Assembly: GCA_934646115.1 (NCBI GenBank)
Contig: CAKUEM010000048.1
Coordinates: 1 to 12,293, forward strand
Length of the DNA stretch: 12,293 nucleotides
Source of the DNA: an uncultured Oscillospiraceae bacterium
Lineage (GTDB): Bacteria; Bacillota; Clostridia; Oscillospirales; JAAYXM01
Direction: 5' to 3'
Under the pieces are notes generated by a model. It was not told the origin of the DNA and searched no databases. It was given only the letters and a program-made list of their open reading frames with translations. A program made the translations under genes and the position numbers. This document shows, piece after piece, positions 1-6,343 of the stretch (position 1 is the first letter of the stretch; each line of letters begins with the position of its first letter).

Positions 1-81
1 TTCGCCCCTCTCTCCGTCAGATAATTTCATTTCTCGAACTCTGTCTTTTCCAGTCTCACATCATTGACTAATGTACATTTG

Positions 82-127
82 CAAAAATAAAAGCGCGGAC
101 GCGCGCCGAATCCGGCACACGTCCGCG
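82..127 (-). terminator. Intrinsic terminator of the amidohydrolase operon
   Basis: Read on the minus strand, CGCGGACG (120-127 pairs with 94-101) closes a stem that continues inward through TGTGCCG/CGGCGCG with two G-U pairs, giving about 15 bp and a GATT loop. A T-rich run (CTTTTATTTTTG, about 82-93) follows directly. It lies about 20 nt beyond the stop of the second amidohydrolase gene, so it should end that transcript. Bases 1-81 downstream show no gene or structure that I can support. Confidence 0.9.
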
Positions 128-146
128 AAGTATGTTGCGTGATGCG

Positions 147-932
147 CTACAGCCCAAGCTGCGCACGCAGATTTTCAGAAAGAATCGCCTGTTTATCGGC
201 ATCCGTTCCCGGCGCGAGCTGCAAACGAAGCAGCGACGGCGCGATATAAGTAAACGGGCTAAGCGTGCCGAAGCAGAGATGCGAAATGCCAACATCGGCA
301 ACGCTGTTGGTCCAGCCGTTATCCACGTACAGCTCAGGACGGCGCATGTCGAAAAAGACGTTTGCGCCCGCGCGCGCTGCGCTTTGCAGCCGCTCGCCCG
401 TGTGGCACGGGAAGTAGCCGCAGAGGATCAGGCACGTTTTGTCACACGAGGCGAGAAGCTCGGCAAAATCGTCGCCGCTCGGACCGGAGGTCACGTCCAT
501 CCAATGGTGCTGGCGAATATTTTCAAACTCACTCTGCACACGCACCGGAACGCCCAGCTCGCCCGCAAGACGGAACGCCGCCTTCGCCTCCGCGCTGCGC
601 AGCGAATAGTTATGGTATGCCGGCGCAAGCTCGATGCCGCGGAAGCCCAGCTCGTTGATGCAGCGCTTCATGTCTGCTTCCCATGCCGGGTAGGTCGGGT
701 TCACAACAGCGAACGGAATGACCGTCACGCTGCCCTGATAGCTGCGCAGCTCTTCCGCCAGCTCGAGGTTGCCCTCCATAACGTCTTTATAAAAAATCGC
801 CTGGATCGATGCCACGATCATATGTGTAATGCCGTTTTTCGCCGCGGTTTCAGCAACCTCGGGAAGCGTTGCATGGCGCACCTTGCGAAACGGCCAATGA
901 CCGACGTATGCGCTGGTATCAATAATCATCAT
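147..932 (-). CDS. Amidohydrolase-like TIM-barrel protein with degenerate metal site
   Basis: A 261-residue protein of the amidohydrolase-2 (COG2159-like) fold. It opens with MMIIDTSAYVGHWPF at strand 1, has RGIELAPAYHNY near residues 98-109 and FGTLSPF near 221-227, all at positions familiar from that family. The expected ligands are mostly missing. The HxH of strand 1 is replaced by TSAYVGH (only H12 nearby). The strand-5 His region reads RVQSEFENIRQHH (131-143). The strand-6 His is replaced by CGYFP (171-175). The strand-8 GTD/GSD is GTLSP (222-226). The start is the first of two ATGs; it shares one base with the upstream stop (TAATG) and has a GGGGGAG ribosome-binding site. The coupling suggests a partner role with the upstream enzyme, perhaps as a non-catalytic subunit or an enzyme with altered chemistry. 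The substrate is unknown. Family call is fairly secure; loss of activity is inference. Confidence 0.85.
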   Translation of the reverse strand: MMIIDTSAYVGHWPFRKVRHATLPEVAETAAKNGITHMIVASIQAIFYKDVMEGNLELAEELRSYQGSVTVIPFAVVNPTYPAWEADMKRCINELGFRGIELAPAYHNYSLRSAEAKAAFRLAGELGVPVRVQSEFENIRQHHWMDVTSGPSGDDFAELLASCDKTCLILCGYFPCHTGERLQSAARAGANVFFDMRRPELYVDNGWTNSVADVGISHLCFGTLSPFTYIAPSLLRLQLAPGTDADKQAILSENLRAQLGL

Positions 933-1747
933 TACGCTCTCCCCCTTTCCAGGAAGCGCCGATAGGGCGCGCCCGCGAGGATTTTCTTCTTATCCTCTTC
1001 CGGAATATCCGCGGCGATGATCTTGCCCACGCCGGCGCTGATCGAGCCGTCCGTCCCCCAGAGGACACGGTCGACGCCGAGATAACGGATGGTCTCTTCG
1101 ATCACACCCGCGTCACACACGCTGCCGCTGATATCGGTTACGACATTCGGCGAATGCTCGATCGCCTTGAGCGACCACTGCCAGTCGCCGCCACCGGTGA
1201 TGTGCGCCATGATAAAATGCGCCTCCGGATAGCGCGCCGCGATATTGGCAAAATGGATGCCGTTGGACACGTGCGGCTGACTCATCGGGTCAAAGCACAG
1301 CTTACCCGCATGGACCAGGATCGGAATATCAAGATCGATGCACTTTTCAATGATTTTATACTGCACCGGATCATCAATAAAATAATGATGGTACATTTTA
1401 ATGCCAACCATGCCGTGTTCGGTGACGCAGCGCTCGATCTCATCGCACGATGCGTCGCCGTTACCGGGATTGACAAAGCACATACCGCGCAGAATATCAG
1501 GGTATAATTTGACCGCCTCAATAATCACATCGTTTGCAATGCGCTGACGCTCCGGCGAGCAATAGCGCTCATACACGACCGGGCAGGAGACCAGGACCTG
1601 ATCCATGCCGGTATCATGCGCGCCTTGCACAAGACCGTCGCACTCCTCGCGATCTATCACGCCGGGCGCTTTTTCCCACACATGCTCATGCCAGTTCACG
1701 ACAAAATTATCGCGAAGCAGCGACAAGCGGTTTTGCAGAAGATCCAA
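932..1747 (-). CDS. Amidohydrolase family metal-dependent hydrolase or decarboxylase
   Basis: A 271-residue TIM-barrel protein of the amidohydrolase-2 (COG2159) family, presumably cytoplasmic. The metal-ligand series is complete: NWHEH (H20, H22), GIKMYHH (115-121), LVHAG (H146), AHITGG (H182) and WGTDG (D233). Members of this family hydrolyse C-N or C-O bonds or decarboxylate aromatic acids; the substrate cannot be read here. The frame is open to an ATG at 1843, but that would start within the promoter. I prefer TTG at 1745-1747 because GAGGTGG (1753-1759) lies 5 nt upstream and the protein then begins MDLLQNRLSLL just before the first barrel strand. A GTG at 1754-1756 is the alternative but would consume the ribosome-binding site. 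It is first in a two-gene operon and overlaps the next gene by one base. Confidence 0.87.
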   Translation of the reverse strand: MDLLQNRLSLLRDNFVVNWHEHVWEKAPGVIDREECDGLVQGAHDTGMDQVLVSCPVVYERYCSPERQRIANDVIIEAVKLYPDILRGMCFVNPGNGDASCDEIERCVTEHGMVGIKMYHHYFIDDPVQYKIIEKCIDLDIPILVHAGKLCFDPMSQPHVSNGIHFANIAARYPEAHFIMAHITGGGDWQWSLKAIEHSPNVVTDISGSVCDAGVIEETIRYLGVDRVLWGTDGSISAGVGKIIAADIPEEDKKKILAGAPYRRFLERGRA

Positions 1748-1784
1748 AAAAACCACCTCATTTATCCATTTCTTTTTTCCTTTT
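1745..1784 (-). promoter_or_regulatory. Leader minicistron overlapping the ribosome-binding site
   Basis: In the leader of the first amidohydrolase gene, AAAAGGA (1778-1784) precedes ATG GAT AAA TGA (1758-1769) by 8 nt. The TGA of this three-codon frame is part of TGAGGTGG, the ribosome-binding site of the TTG start at 1747. Ribosomes ending on the minicistron would sit on that site. Whether it is translated is unknown; it could be a coincidence of an A-rich leader. Confidence 0.35.
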
Positions 1785-1788
1785 GGCC

Positions 1789-1802
1789 GGGCACATCTGC
1801 CC
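1789..1802 (-). promoter_or_regulatory. 5'-end hairpin of the amidohydrolase mRNA
   Basis: GGGCA-GATG-TGCCC forms a 5-bp, GC-rich stem. With the predicted transcription start near 1808, it lies about 6-19 nt from the 5' end of the message. Stems this close to the 5' end often protect Bacillota mRNAs from RNase J or RppH. There is no U-run after it, so it is not a terminator. Confidence 0.5.
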
Positions 1803-1814
1803 TGTTTCGCTGTA

Positions 1815-1843
1815 ACTATACCACTATTATGCAAGTTTTGCAA
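1815..1843 (-). promoter_or_regulatory. Sigma-A-type promoter of the amidohydrolase operon
   Basis: On the minus strand, TTGCAA (1838-1843) is separated by exactly 17 nt from TATAGT (1815-1820). A-tracts lie upstream (about 1858-1900) and could act as an UP element. Initiation near 1808 gives a leader of roughly 60 nt before the TTG start at 1747. A dyad TGCAA-AAC-TTGCA (1830-1842) overlaps the -35 element and could be an operator. Confidence 0.75.
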
Positions 1844-1881
1844 GAGTGAACACTATACTTTTTTTATAATTTTTTTACAGC

Positions 1882-1899
1882 GAAATTTAAAAAAATTTC
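1882..1899. repeat. AT-rich inverted repeat upstream of promoter
   Basis: GAAATTT (1882-1888) and AAATTTC (1893-1899) form a perfect 7-bp dyad with a 4-nt A spacer, about 40 bp upstream of the -35 of the amidohydrolase promoter. It could bind a regulator, or could be part of a bent A-tract UP region. No cognate regulator gene is visible in the window. Confidence 0.4.
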
Positions 1900-1938
1900 C
1901 ACCTGCGAGCCGTGTTGTTTAGCGGCGATGCCGGCGCG

Positions 1939-1993
1939 GCGCAGAAGCACGGGTGAGCGGCGCGCGAAAGCCGTGCCCGGGCGTTTTCTGCGC
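1939..1993. repeat. Imperfect long hairpin in the intergenic region
   Basis: GCGCAGAA (1939-1946) pairs with TTCTGCGC (1986-1993), and the adjacent GCACGG (1947-1952) pairs with CCGTGC (1971-1976). This gives 8 + 6 bp with a one-sided bulge of 9 nt and an 18-nt apical loop. No T-run follows on either strand in the sense needed for a terminator. It is the main structured element in the 377-nt gap 1748-2124, where I see no convincing gene. It may be a small RNA, a structured remnant, or chance in GC-rich DNA. Confidence 0.35.
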
Positions 1994-2091
1994 AAAAAAA
2001 CCGACCGCTTGCAGGGGAAACATGCGCCACGCGATGTGAATGCGAGGAAGAAAACACCCGGTATGCGTTGGCAATAAAAACGCCGAGGCGC

Positions 2092-2120
2092 AAAAAGCCC
2101 CCGGCATGACCGGGGGCTTT
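2092..2120 (-). terminator. Intrinsic terminator of the V-ATPase operon
   Basis: On the minus strand AAAGCCCCCGG (2110-2120) and CCGGGGGCTTT (2094-2104) form a perfect 11-bp stem with a TCATG loop, followed by a short T-run ending TTTTTG. It starts 4 nt after the stop codon of the last subunit gene (D), so it marks the operon's 3' end. The flanking A/T tracts would also allow some function on the plus strand. Confidence 0.93.
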
Positions 2121-2124
2121 GCAA

Positions 2125-2781
2125 TCATTCGGTTTTTTCGCGCAGCTGCTCTGCGATCATCATGTCCTTGACCTTCATCAGGCGCGTTAAATTGCCGCGC
2201 TCATTTTCGTCCAGCTTCATGGTGATATAACGAATCGTTTCGTCAAGCTGCGGGATCATGACATATTCCAGCGCATTCACGCGCCGCCGCGTTTTTTCGA
2301 TCTCCTGCGCGAGCAGCTGGGCGGATTTTTCCATCTGCGCCAGGCGCAAAAGATCCGCCATCACGTCGGAAAGACCCTGCACCGCATCGTCCAGCTCGCC
2401 CGAGGTCATCGCAAAGCTGTATGGGAAGATCTCCGCCGGGTCGTCGTTTTTCATCTGAAACGTATACTCCGGCACTTCCACACTCATGATATTATGAAAC
2501 GTCATATCGAGCGCGACGCTCTGCTTCGGAAACAGCAGCGACTGCTCAAGCATTTCCGGCGACATGACCGCGCTTGCGACCGCGAAATTCTTCTGCGCGC
2601 GGATGAGCGCCTGCTCAACGCGGGCGCGCAGGTCGCGATTCTCGCGGACAATATCCAAAAACTGCTTCATCAGCTCGTCGCGCTTGTCCTTGAGCAGCTT
2701 ATGCCCGCGCCGCGCGGTGGTCAGGCGCGTTTTTAAACGCTTGAGCTCCATGCGCGTGGGGTTGACGTTCAGTCGTGCCAT
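2125..2781 (-). CDS. ntpD: V/A-type ATPase subunit D (central shaft)
   Basis: A 218-residue protein matching V/A-ATPase subunit D, the long antiparallel coiled coil inside the A3B3 hexamer that transmits rotation to the c-ring. It begins MARLNVNPTRMELKRLK, a typical start for the family. The N-terminal helix (about 5-75) and C-terminal helix (about 150-215, with LLAQEIEKTRRRVNALEYV) are the shaft; the middle holds the short globular domain. The start is 12 nt after the stop of subunit B, with that stop fused to the ribosome-binding site (TAAGGAGG). It is the last gene of the operon, as in E. hirae ntpD apart from the ntpH and ntpJ genes known there, which are not seen here. Confidence 0.97.
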   Translation of the reverse strand: MARLNVNPTRMELKRLKTRLTTARRGHKLLKDKRDELMKQFLDIVRENRDLRARVEQALIRAQKNFAVASAVMSPEMLEQSLLFPKQSVALDMTFHNIMSVEVPEYTFQMKNDDPAEIFPYSFAMTSGELDDAVQGLSDVMADLLRLAQMEKSAQLLAQEIEKTRRRVNALEYVMIPQLDETIRYITMKLDENERGNLTRLMKVKDMMIAEQLREKTE

Positions 2782-2793
2782 AGCTGCCCCTCC

Positions 2794-4170
2794 TTAGTCC
2801 GCAAGCGGCCAGTATTTCTCAATAAATTCCGGCTTGATACGCTTTAATTCGCTCTTCGGCAGGATGGAAAGCAGCTTCCAGCCGAGATCTAGCGTTTCTG
2901 TGATCGAGCGGTTCTCGCTGTAGCCCTGGTTGACATATTCGCGCTCAAACGCATCGGCAAACTTCGCATACAGCTTGTCGATATCCGAAAGCGCCGCCTC
3001 GCCGAGGATGGTCATCAGCTCTTTCGCTTCCTTGCCGCGCGCGTAGGCGGCAAACAGCTGATTCATCGTGCCCGCATGGTCTTCGCGCGTTTTGCCCGTG
3101 CCGATGCCCTTGTCCTTTAAGCGTGAAAGCGAGGGCAGCACATCGACCGGGGGCAGGAAATTCTTGCGGTACAGCTCGCGCGAGAGGATGATCTGCCCTT
3201 CCGTGATATATCCGGTCAGATCTGGGATCGGGTGGGTCTTATCGTCCTCCGGCATGGAAAGGATCGGGATCATCGTGATCGAGCCTTCGCTGTCAAGCGT
3301 TCTGCCCGCGCGCTCATACATGGTCGCAAGGTCGGTATACAGATAGCCCGGATAGCCGCGGCGACCCGGAACCTCTTTGCGCGCGGCGGATACCTCGCGC
3401 AGCGCCTCCGCGTAATTTGTGATATCGGTCATGATGACCAGAACGTGCATATTTTTTTGGAACGCCAGATATTCCGCAGCGGTCAGCGCCATGCGCGGCG
3501 TAGCGATACGCTCGATCGCCGGGTCAGACGCGAGGTTGATAAACAGCACCGTCCGGTCGATCGCGCCGGTCTTTTTAAAGTCACTGATAAAGAAATCCGC
3601 TTCCTCAAACGTGATACCGATCGCGGCGAATACGACCGCAAACGGCGTATCCGTTCCCAAAACCTTTGCCTGGCGCGCGATCTGCGCGGCAAGCTGCGCA
3701 TGCGGCAGACCGGAGCCGGAGAAAATCGGCAGCTTCTGCCCGCGCACGAGCGTGTTCAGCCCATCGATCGTGGACACGCCGGTCTGAATAAATTCGTCCG
3801 GATAATTGCGGGATGCGGGGTTCATCGGCATGCCGTTGATGTTGCGCCGCTCGTCCGGCAGGATGGCGGGACCGTGATCCGCCGGGCGGCCAAGCCCGTC
3901 AAACACGCGGCCGAGCATGTCTTCCGACACGCCAAGCTCGATCCCATGCCCCAAAAAGCGCACCTTGCTTTGCGCGAGGTTGATGCCCGCAGAGCTTTCA
4001 AACAGCTGCACCAGCACATCGTTTCCGTTGACCTCCAGCACCTTGCAGCGGCGAATTTCGCCGTTTGGCAGCTCCACCTCGCCCAGCTCGTCATACGCCA
4101 CGTCTACGACCTTGCGCACGAGCATCAGCGGACCCGCGACCTCCTGGATGGTACGATATTCTCTTAACAT
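2794..4170 (-). CDS. ntpB: V/A-type ATPase subunit B (non-catalytic hexamer subunit)
   Basis: A 458-residue protein, full length for subunit B. It alternates with A in the A3B3 head and completes the active site at the interface. At the usual P-loop position it has SGSGLPHAQ (151-159), the degenerate loop expected of B, so it is not expected to hydrolyse ATP itself. LPSLSR places the arginine finger at R350, the same number as reported for E. hirae NtpB. EVPGRRGYPGYLYTDLA (266-282) is the conserved segment facing the shaft. The ATG lies one base after the stop of A (TAATATG). The ribosome-binding site GGGAGGT (4179-4185) is inside the 3' end of A, so translation is probably coupled and keeps A and B equimolar. 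Confidence 0.98.
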   Translation of the reverse strand: MLREYRTIQEVAGPLMLVRKVVDVAYDELGEVELPNGEIRRCKVLEVNGNDVLVQLFESSAGINLAQSKVRFLGHGIELGVSEDMLGRVFDGLGRPADHGPAILPDERRNINGMPMNPASRNYPDEFIQTGVSTIDGLNTLVRGQKLPIFSGSGLPHAQLAAQIARQAKVLGTDTPFAVVFAAIGITFEEADFFISDFKKTGAIDRTVLFINLASDPAIERIATPRMALTAAEYLAFQKNMHVLVIMTDITNYAEALREVSAARKEVPGRRGYPGYLYTDLATMYERAGRTLDSEGSITMIPILSMPEDDKTHPIPDLTGYITEGQIILSRELYRKNFLPPVDVLPSLSRLKDKGIGTGKTREDHAGTMNQLFAAYARGKEAKELMTILGEAALSDIDKLYAKFADAFEREYVNQGYSENRSITETLDLGWKLLSILPKSELKRIKPEFIEKYWPLAD

Positions 4171-4171
4171 A

Positions 4172-5941
4172 TTATTGTACCTCCCTTGCGATCAGCTCTT
4201 CGATCTCGGTATGCATCAGCTCGTCGATCCGGTCATATTGCGCGGTATATTCGTCCTCCGGCACGTCCTTTGCGCGACCGATGCGCTCGCGCGCGGAGAT
4301 ATCGAAGACTTGCTCCATCGAAACGCCTGCGTCCAGCGCCTTTTTGCCCAGATGGTTGTACGTTAAGATCAGCTTCAAAAGGCGCGCCTGCTTTGCGAGC
4401 GACGAATAAGAATCAATTTCGGCAAACGCGTTCTGCTGCAGGAAGTCCTCGCGGAGGATCTGAGCGGTTTCCAGCGTCAGCCGGTCGGACGGGGAGAGCG
4501 CGTCGATACCGACGAGGCGAACGATCTCCTGCAGCTCGCTCTCCAGCTGGAGGATGTGCATCGCCTCGGCGCGGTTTGCCGAAAAGTCCTTCGCGATATG
4601 CGCGTTAAACCACGGCGCAAGCCGGTCGAGATACAGAGAATAAGAGGTCAGCCAGTTGATCGCCGGGAAATGGCGGCGGTAGGCGAGCGAGCTGTCAAGA
4701 CCCCAGAAAACCTTCACGATGCGCAGCGTCGCCTGCGAGACCGGCTCTGAAATATCGCCGCCCGGAGGCGACACCGCGCCGATCGCGGTCAGCGAGCCTG
4801 CGCGCTCCTCCGTGGCGTTGCAGATAATGCGACCCGCGCGCTCATAGAACTGTGCCAGGCGCGACGACAGATAAGCGGGATAGCCCTCCTCGCCCGGCAT
4901 TTCCTCCAGGCGACCGGACATCTCGCGCAGCGCCTCCGCCCAACGCGAGGTTGAATCCGCGATGACCGCCACGTCATAGCCCATATCGCGGTAGTATTCC
5001 GCGATCGTGATTCCGGTATAAATCGAAGCCTCGCGCGCCGCAACCGGCATGTCCGAGGTGTTTGCAATCAAAATTGTGCGCTTCATGAGCGACTCGCCGG
5101 TTTTCGGGTCGCGCAGCTCCGGAAATTCGCGCAGCACGTCGGTCATCTCATTGCCGCGCTCGCCGCAGCCGATATACACCACGATGTCCACATCCGACCA
5201 CTTGGCAAGCTGGTGCTGCACAACGGTTTTGCCGCTTCCGAACGGACCGGGAACGGCCGCCGTGCCGCCCTTTGCGATCGGGAACACGGTGTCGATAATG
5301 CGCTGCCCGGTCATCATCGGAACGTCCGGCGGGAGCTTTTCTTTAAACGGACGCCCCACACGCACCGGCCATTTTTGCAGCATGGAGACCTCCACGATCT
5401 CGCCGTTTTCACGCCGGATCTTCGCGATTGTGTCTTCCACCTTCTTTTTGCCGGCGAAAAGATCCACGACCTCGCCCTCCACGCCGTAGGGGACCATGAT
5501 GCGATGCTCCACAATGATCGTTTCGGGCACGGTGCCCAAAATATCGCCGGGATGCACCGTGTCGCCCGGGCGCACGGAGGGCGTGAAATCCCATTCGCGC
5601 TCACGGTCGACCGACGGAACGTCCACGCCGCGGGCGATATTGCTGCCCGAAAGGGCGCGAATTTTCTCAAGCGGGCGCTGGATCCCGTCGTAAATATTCT
5701 CGATCAGACCGGGCGCAAGCTCCACAGAGAGCGGCGCGCCGGTGGTTTCCACCTCGTCGCCGTATCCGATGCCCGCGGTCTCCTCATAGACCTGAATCGA
5801 CGCACGGTCGCCGCGCATCTCAATGATCTCGCCGATCAGCCGCTCGTGGCCGACGCGCACCACGTCATACATATCCGCATGGGCAAGCCCCTCCGCCACG
5901 ATCAGCGGACCGGATACCTTGACAATTTTGCCTTTATTCAT
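4172..5941 (-). CDS. ntpA: V/A-type ATPase catalytic subunit A
   Basis: A 589-residue catalytic subunit, full length, cytoplasmic face of the membrane. An N-terminal beta-barrel domain (about 1-75) is followed by the A-specific bulge domain (about 115-190, with HRIMVPYGVEG). The P-loop GPFGSGKT is at 232-239 (K238, T239), the catalytic glutamate region GCGERGNE at 258-265 (E261), and Walker B with the DSTSRWAEALRE signature at 329-340. The helical C-terminal domain carries the LERL-like region and ends EIEELIAREVQ. The start ATG has GGAG 9 nt upstream. This is the only gene of the operon set off by a long gap (76-79 nt after subunit F), so its translation is probably initiated independently. 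It is followed immediately by B. The machine could pump ions using ATP or synthesise ATP; the sequence does not decide the direction. Confidence 0.98.
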   Translation of the reverse strand: MNKGKIVKVSGPLIVAEGLAHADMYDVVRVGHERLIGEIIEMRGDRASIQVYEETAGIGYGDEVETTGAPLSVELAPGLIENIYDGIQRPLEKIRALSGSNIARGVDVPSVDREREWDFTPSVRPGDTVHPGDILGTVPETIIVEHRIMVPYGVEGEVVDLFAGKKKVEDTIAKIRRENGEIVEVSMLQKWPVRVGRPFKEKLPPDVPMMTGQRIIDTVFPIAKGGTAAVPGPFGSGKTVVQHQLAKWSDVDIVVYIGCGERGNEMTDVLREFPELRDPKTGESLMKRTILIANTSDMPVAAREASIYTGITIAEYYRDMGYDVAVIADSTSRWAEALREMSGRLEEMPGEEGYPAYLSSRLAQFYERAGRIICNATEERAGSLTAIGAVSPPGGDISEPVSQATLRIVKVFWGLDSSLAYRRHFPAINWLTSYSLYLDRLAPWFNAHIAKDFSANRAEAMHILQLESELQEIVRLVGIDALSPSDRLTLETAQILREDFLQQNAFAEIDSYSSLAKQARLLKLILTYNHLGKKALDAGVSMEQVFDISARERIGRAKDVPEDEYTAQYDRIDELMHTEIEELIAREVQ

Positions 5942-6019
5942 GATTTACCGCTCCATTCTGCCGCTCCGCACCGGCATGGATTGTTAAAATGTTTTGTTAT
6001 CATGCGAAGAATGATACAT
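5942..6019 (-). promoter_or_regulatory. F-A intergenic spacer with small hairpin
   Basis: This is the only sizeable gap inside the ATPase operon. TATCAT (6011-6016) and ATGATA (5998-6003) form a 6-bp stem with a 7-nt loop, just after the stop of subunit F and followed by A/T-rich sequence. It is too weak and lacks the T-run of a good terminator. Two very short frames occur, one ending in TAA 4 nt before the A start. I see no convincing promoter. It may be a processing or stability element separating the A-B-D message, or only a spacer. Confidence 0.4.
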
Positions 6020-6343
6020 CTACATGGAATCATTATTTAATATGTCCGCGCCGACCGCGCGCTCCACCGCGCGGTGCACGCCGCGCATGCCGATACCAAG
6101 CGTTCCGTCCTTGCCGGGAATGAGGATGATCGCGGGGCGAACGCTGTCTTTATAGCGGGCGATATCGTCCATGATCGTTTCGGCAAGCTGCTCGGTGATA
6201 TAAATTACGGCATAGTCCTCGCGCGCAAGCGCATGCAGCTTATCGCGCGCCGCCTCGCTGTTTTCCACAGGGATCGCGTCAAACCCGAGCGCCTTGAAGC
6301 CGAGCACGCTTTCCCGGTCGCCCAACACAGAAACCTTATACAT
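6020..6343 (-). CDS. ntpG: V/A-type ATPase subunit F (NtpG-type rotor subunit)
   Basis: A 107-residue protein of the V/A-ATPase subunit F family (called NtpG in E. hirae). It binds the D shaft and forms the DF rotor, and in homologues it modulates ATPase activity. It has the small Rossmann-like pattern: MYKVSVLGDRESVLGFKALGF, then YAVIYITEQLAE (about 44-55) and RPAIILIPG (about 69-77). The C-terminal helix lies at about 85-102. Its ATG is inside the end of subunit C, an 8-nt overlap (ATGTATAA), with GAGGG as the ribosome-binding site, so the two are probably translationally coupled. The 76-79 nt spacer follows it. Confidence 0.95.
   Translation of the reverse strand: MYKVSVLGDRESVLGFKALGFDAIPVENSEAARDKLHALAREDYAVIYITEQLAETIMDDIARYKDSVRPAIILIPGKDGTLGIGMRGVHRAVERAVGADILNNDSM

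Noticed and set aside
132..965. Long plus-strand open frame opposite the second amidohydrolase gene
   Set aside because: Arg/His-rich composition, no family match, and an exact antisense overlap with a recognisable protein; typical of GC-rich DNA. The same applies to plus-strand frames at 3232-4167, 5213-6040 and 7360-8031.
1748..1843. N-terminal extension of the first amidohydrolase to ATG 1843
   Set aside because: It would start on the -35 element, upstream of the predicted transcript start, and its extra residues (MQNLHNSGIVTAKQG) do not look like barrel sequence. The TTG at 1747 has a strong SD.
1838..1870. Plus-strand promoter using TATAAT at 1865-1870
   Set aside because: The nearest -35-like TTGCAA (1838-1843) is 21 nt away, which is too far, and no plus-strand gene follows.
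1864..2124. Minus-strand open frame of about 86 codons in the intergenic gap, with overlapping alternatives
   Set aside because: It begins inside the operon terminator, has no ribosome-binding site, and its composition (Arg, Cys, Phe, Ala-rich) resembles nothing known.
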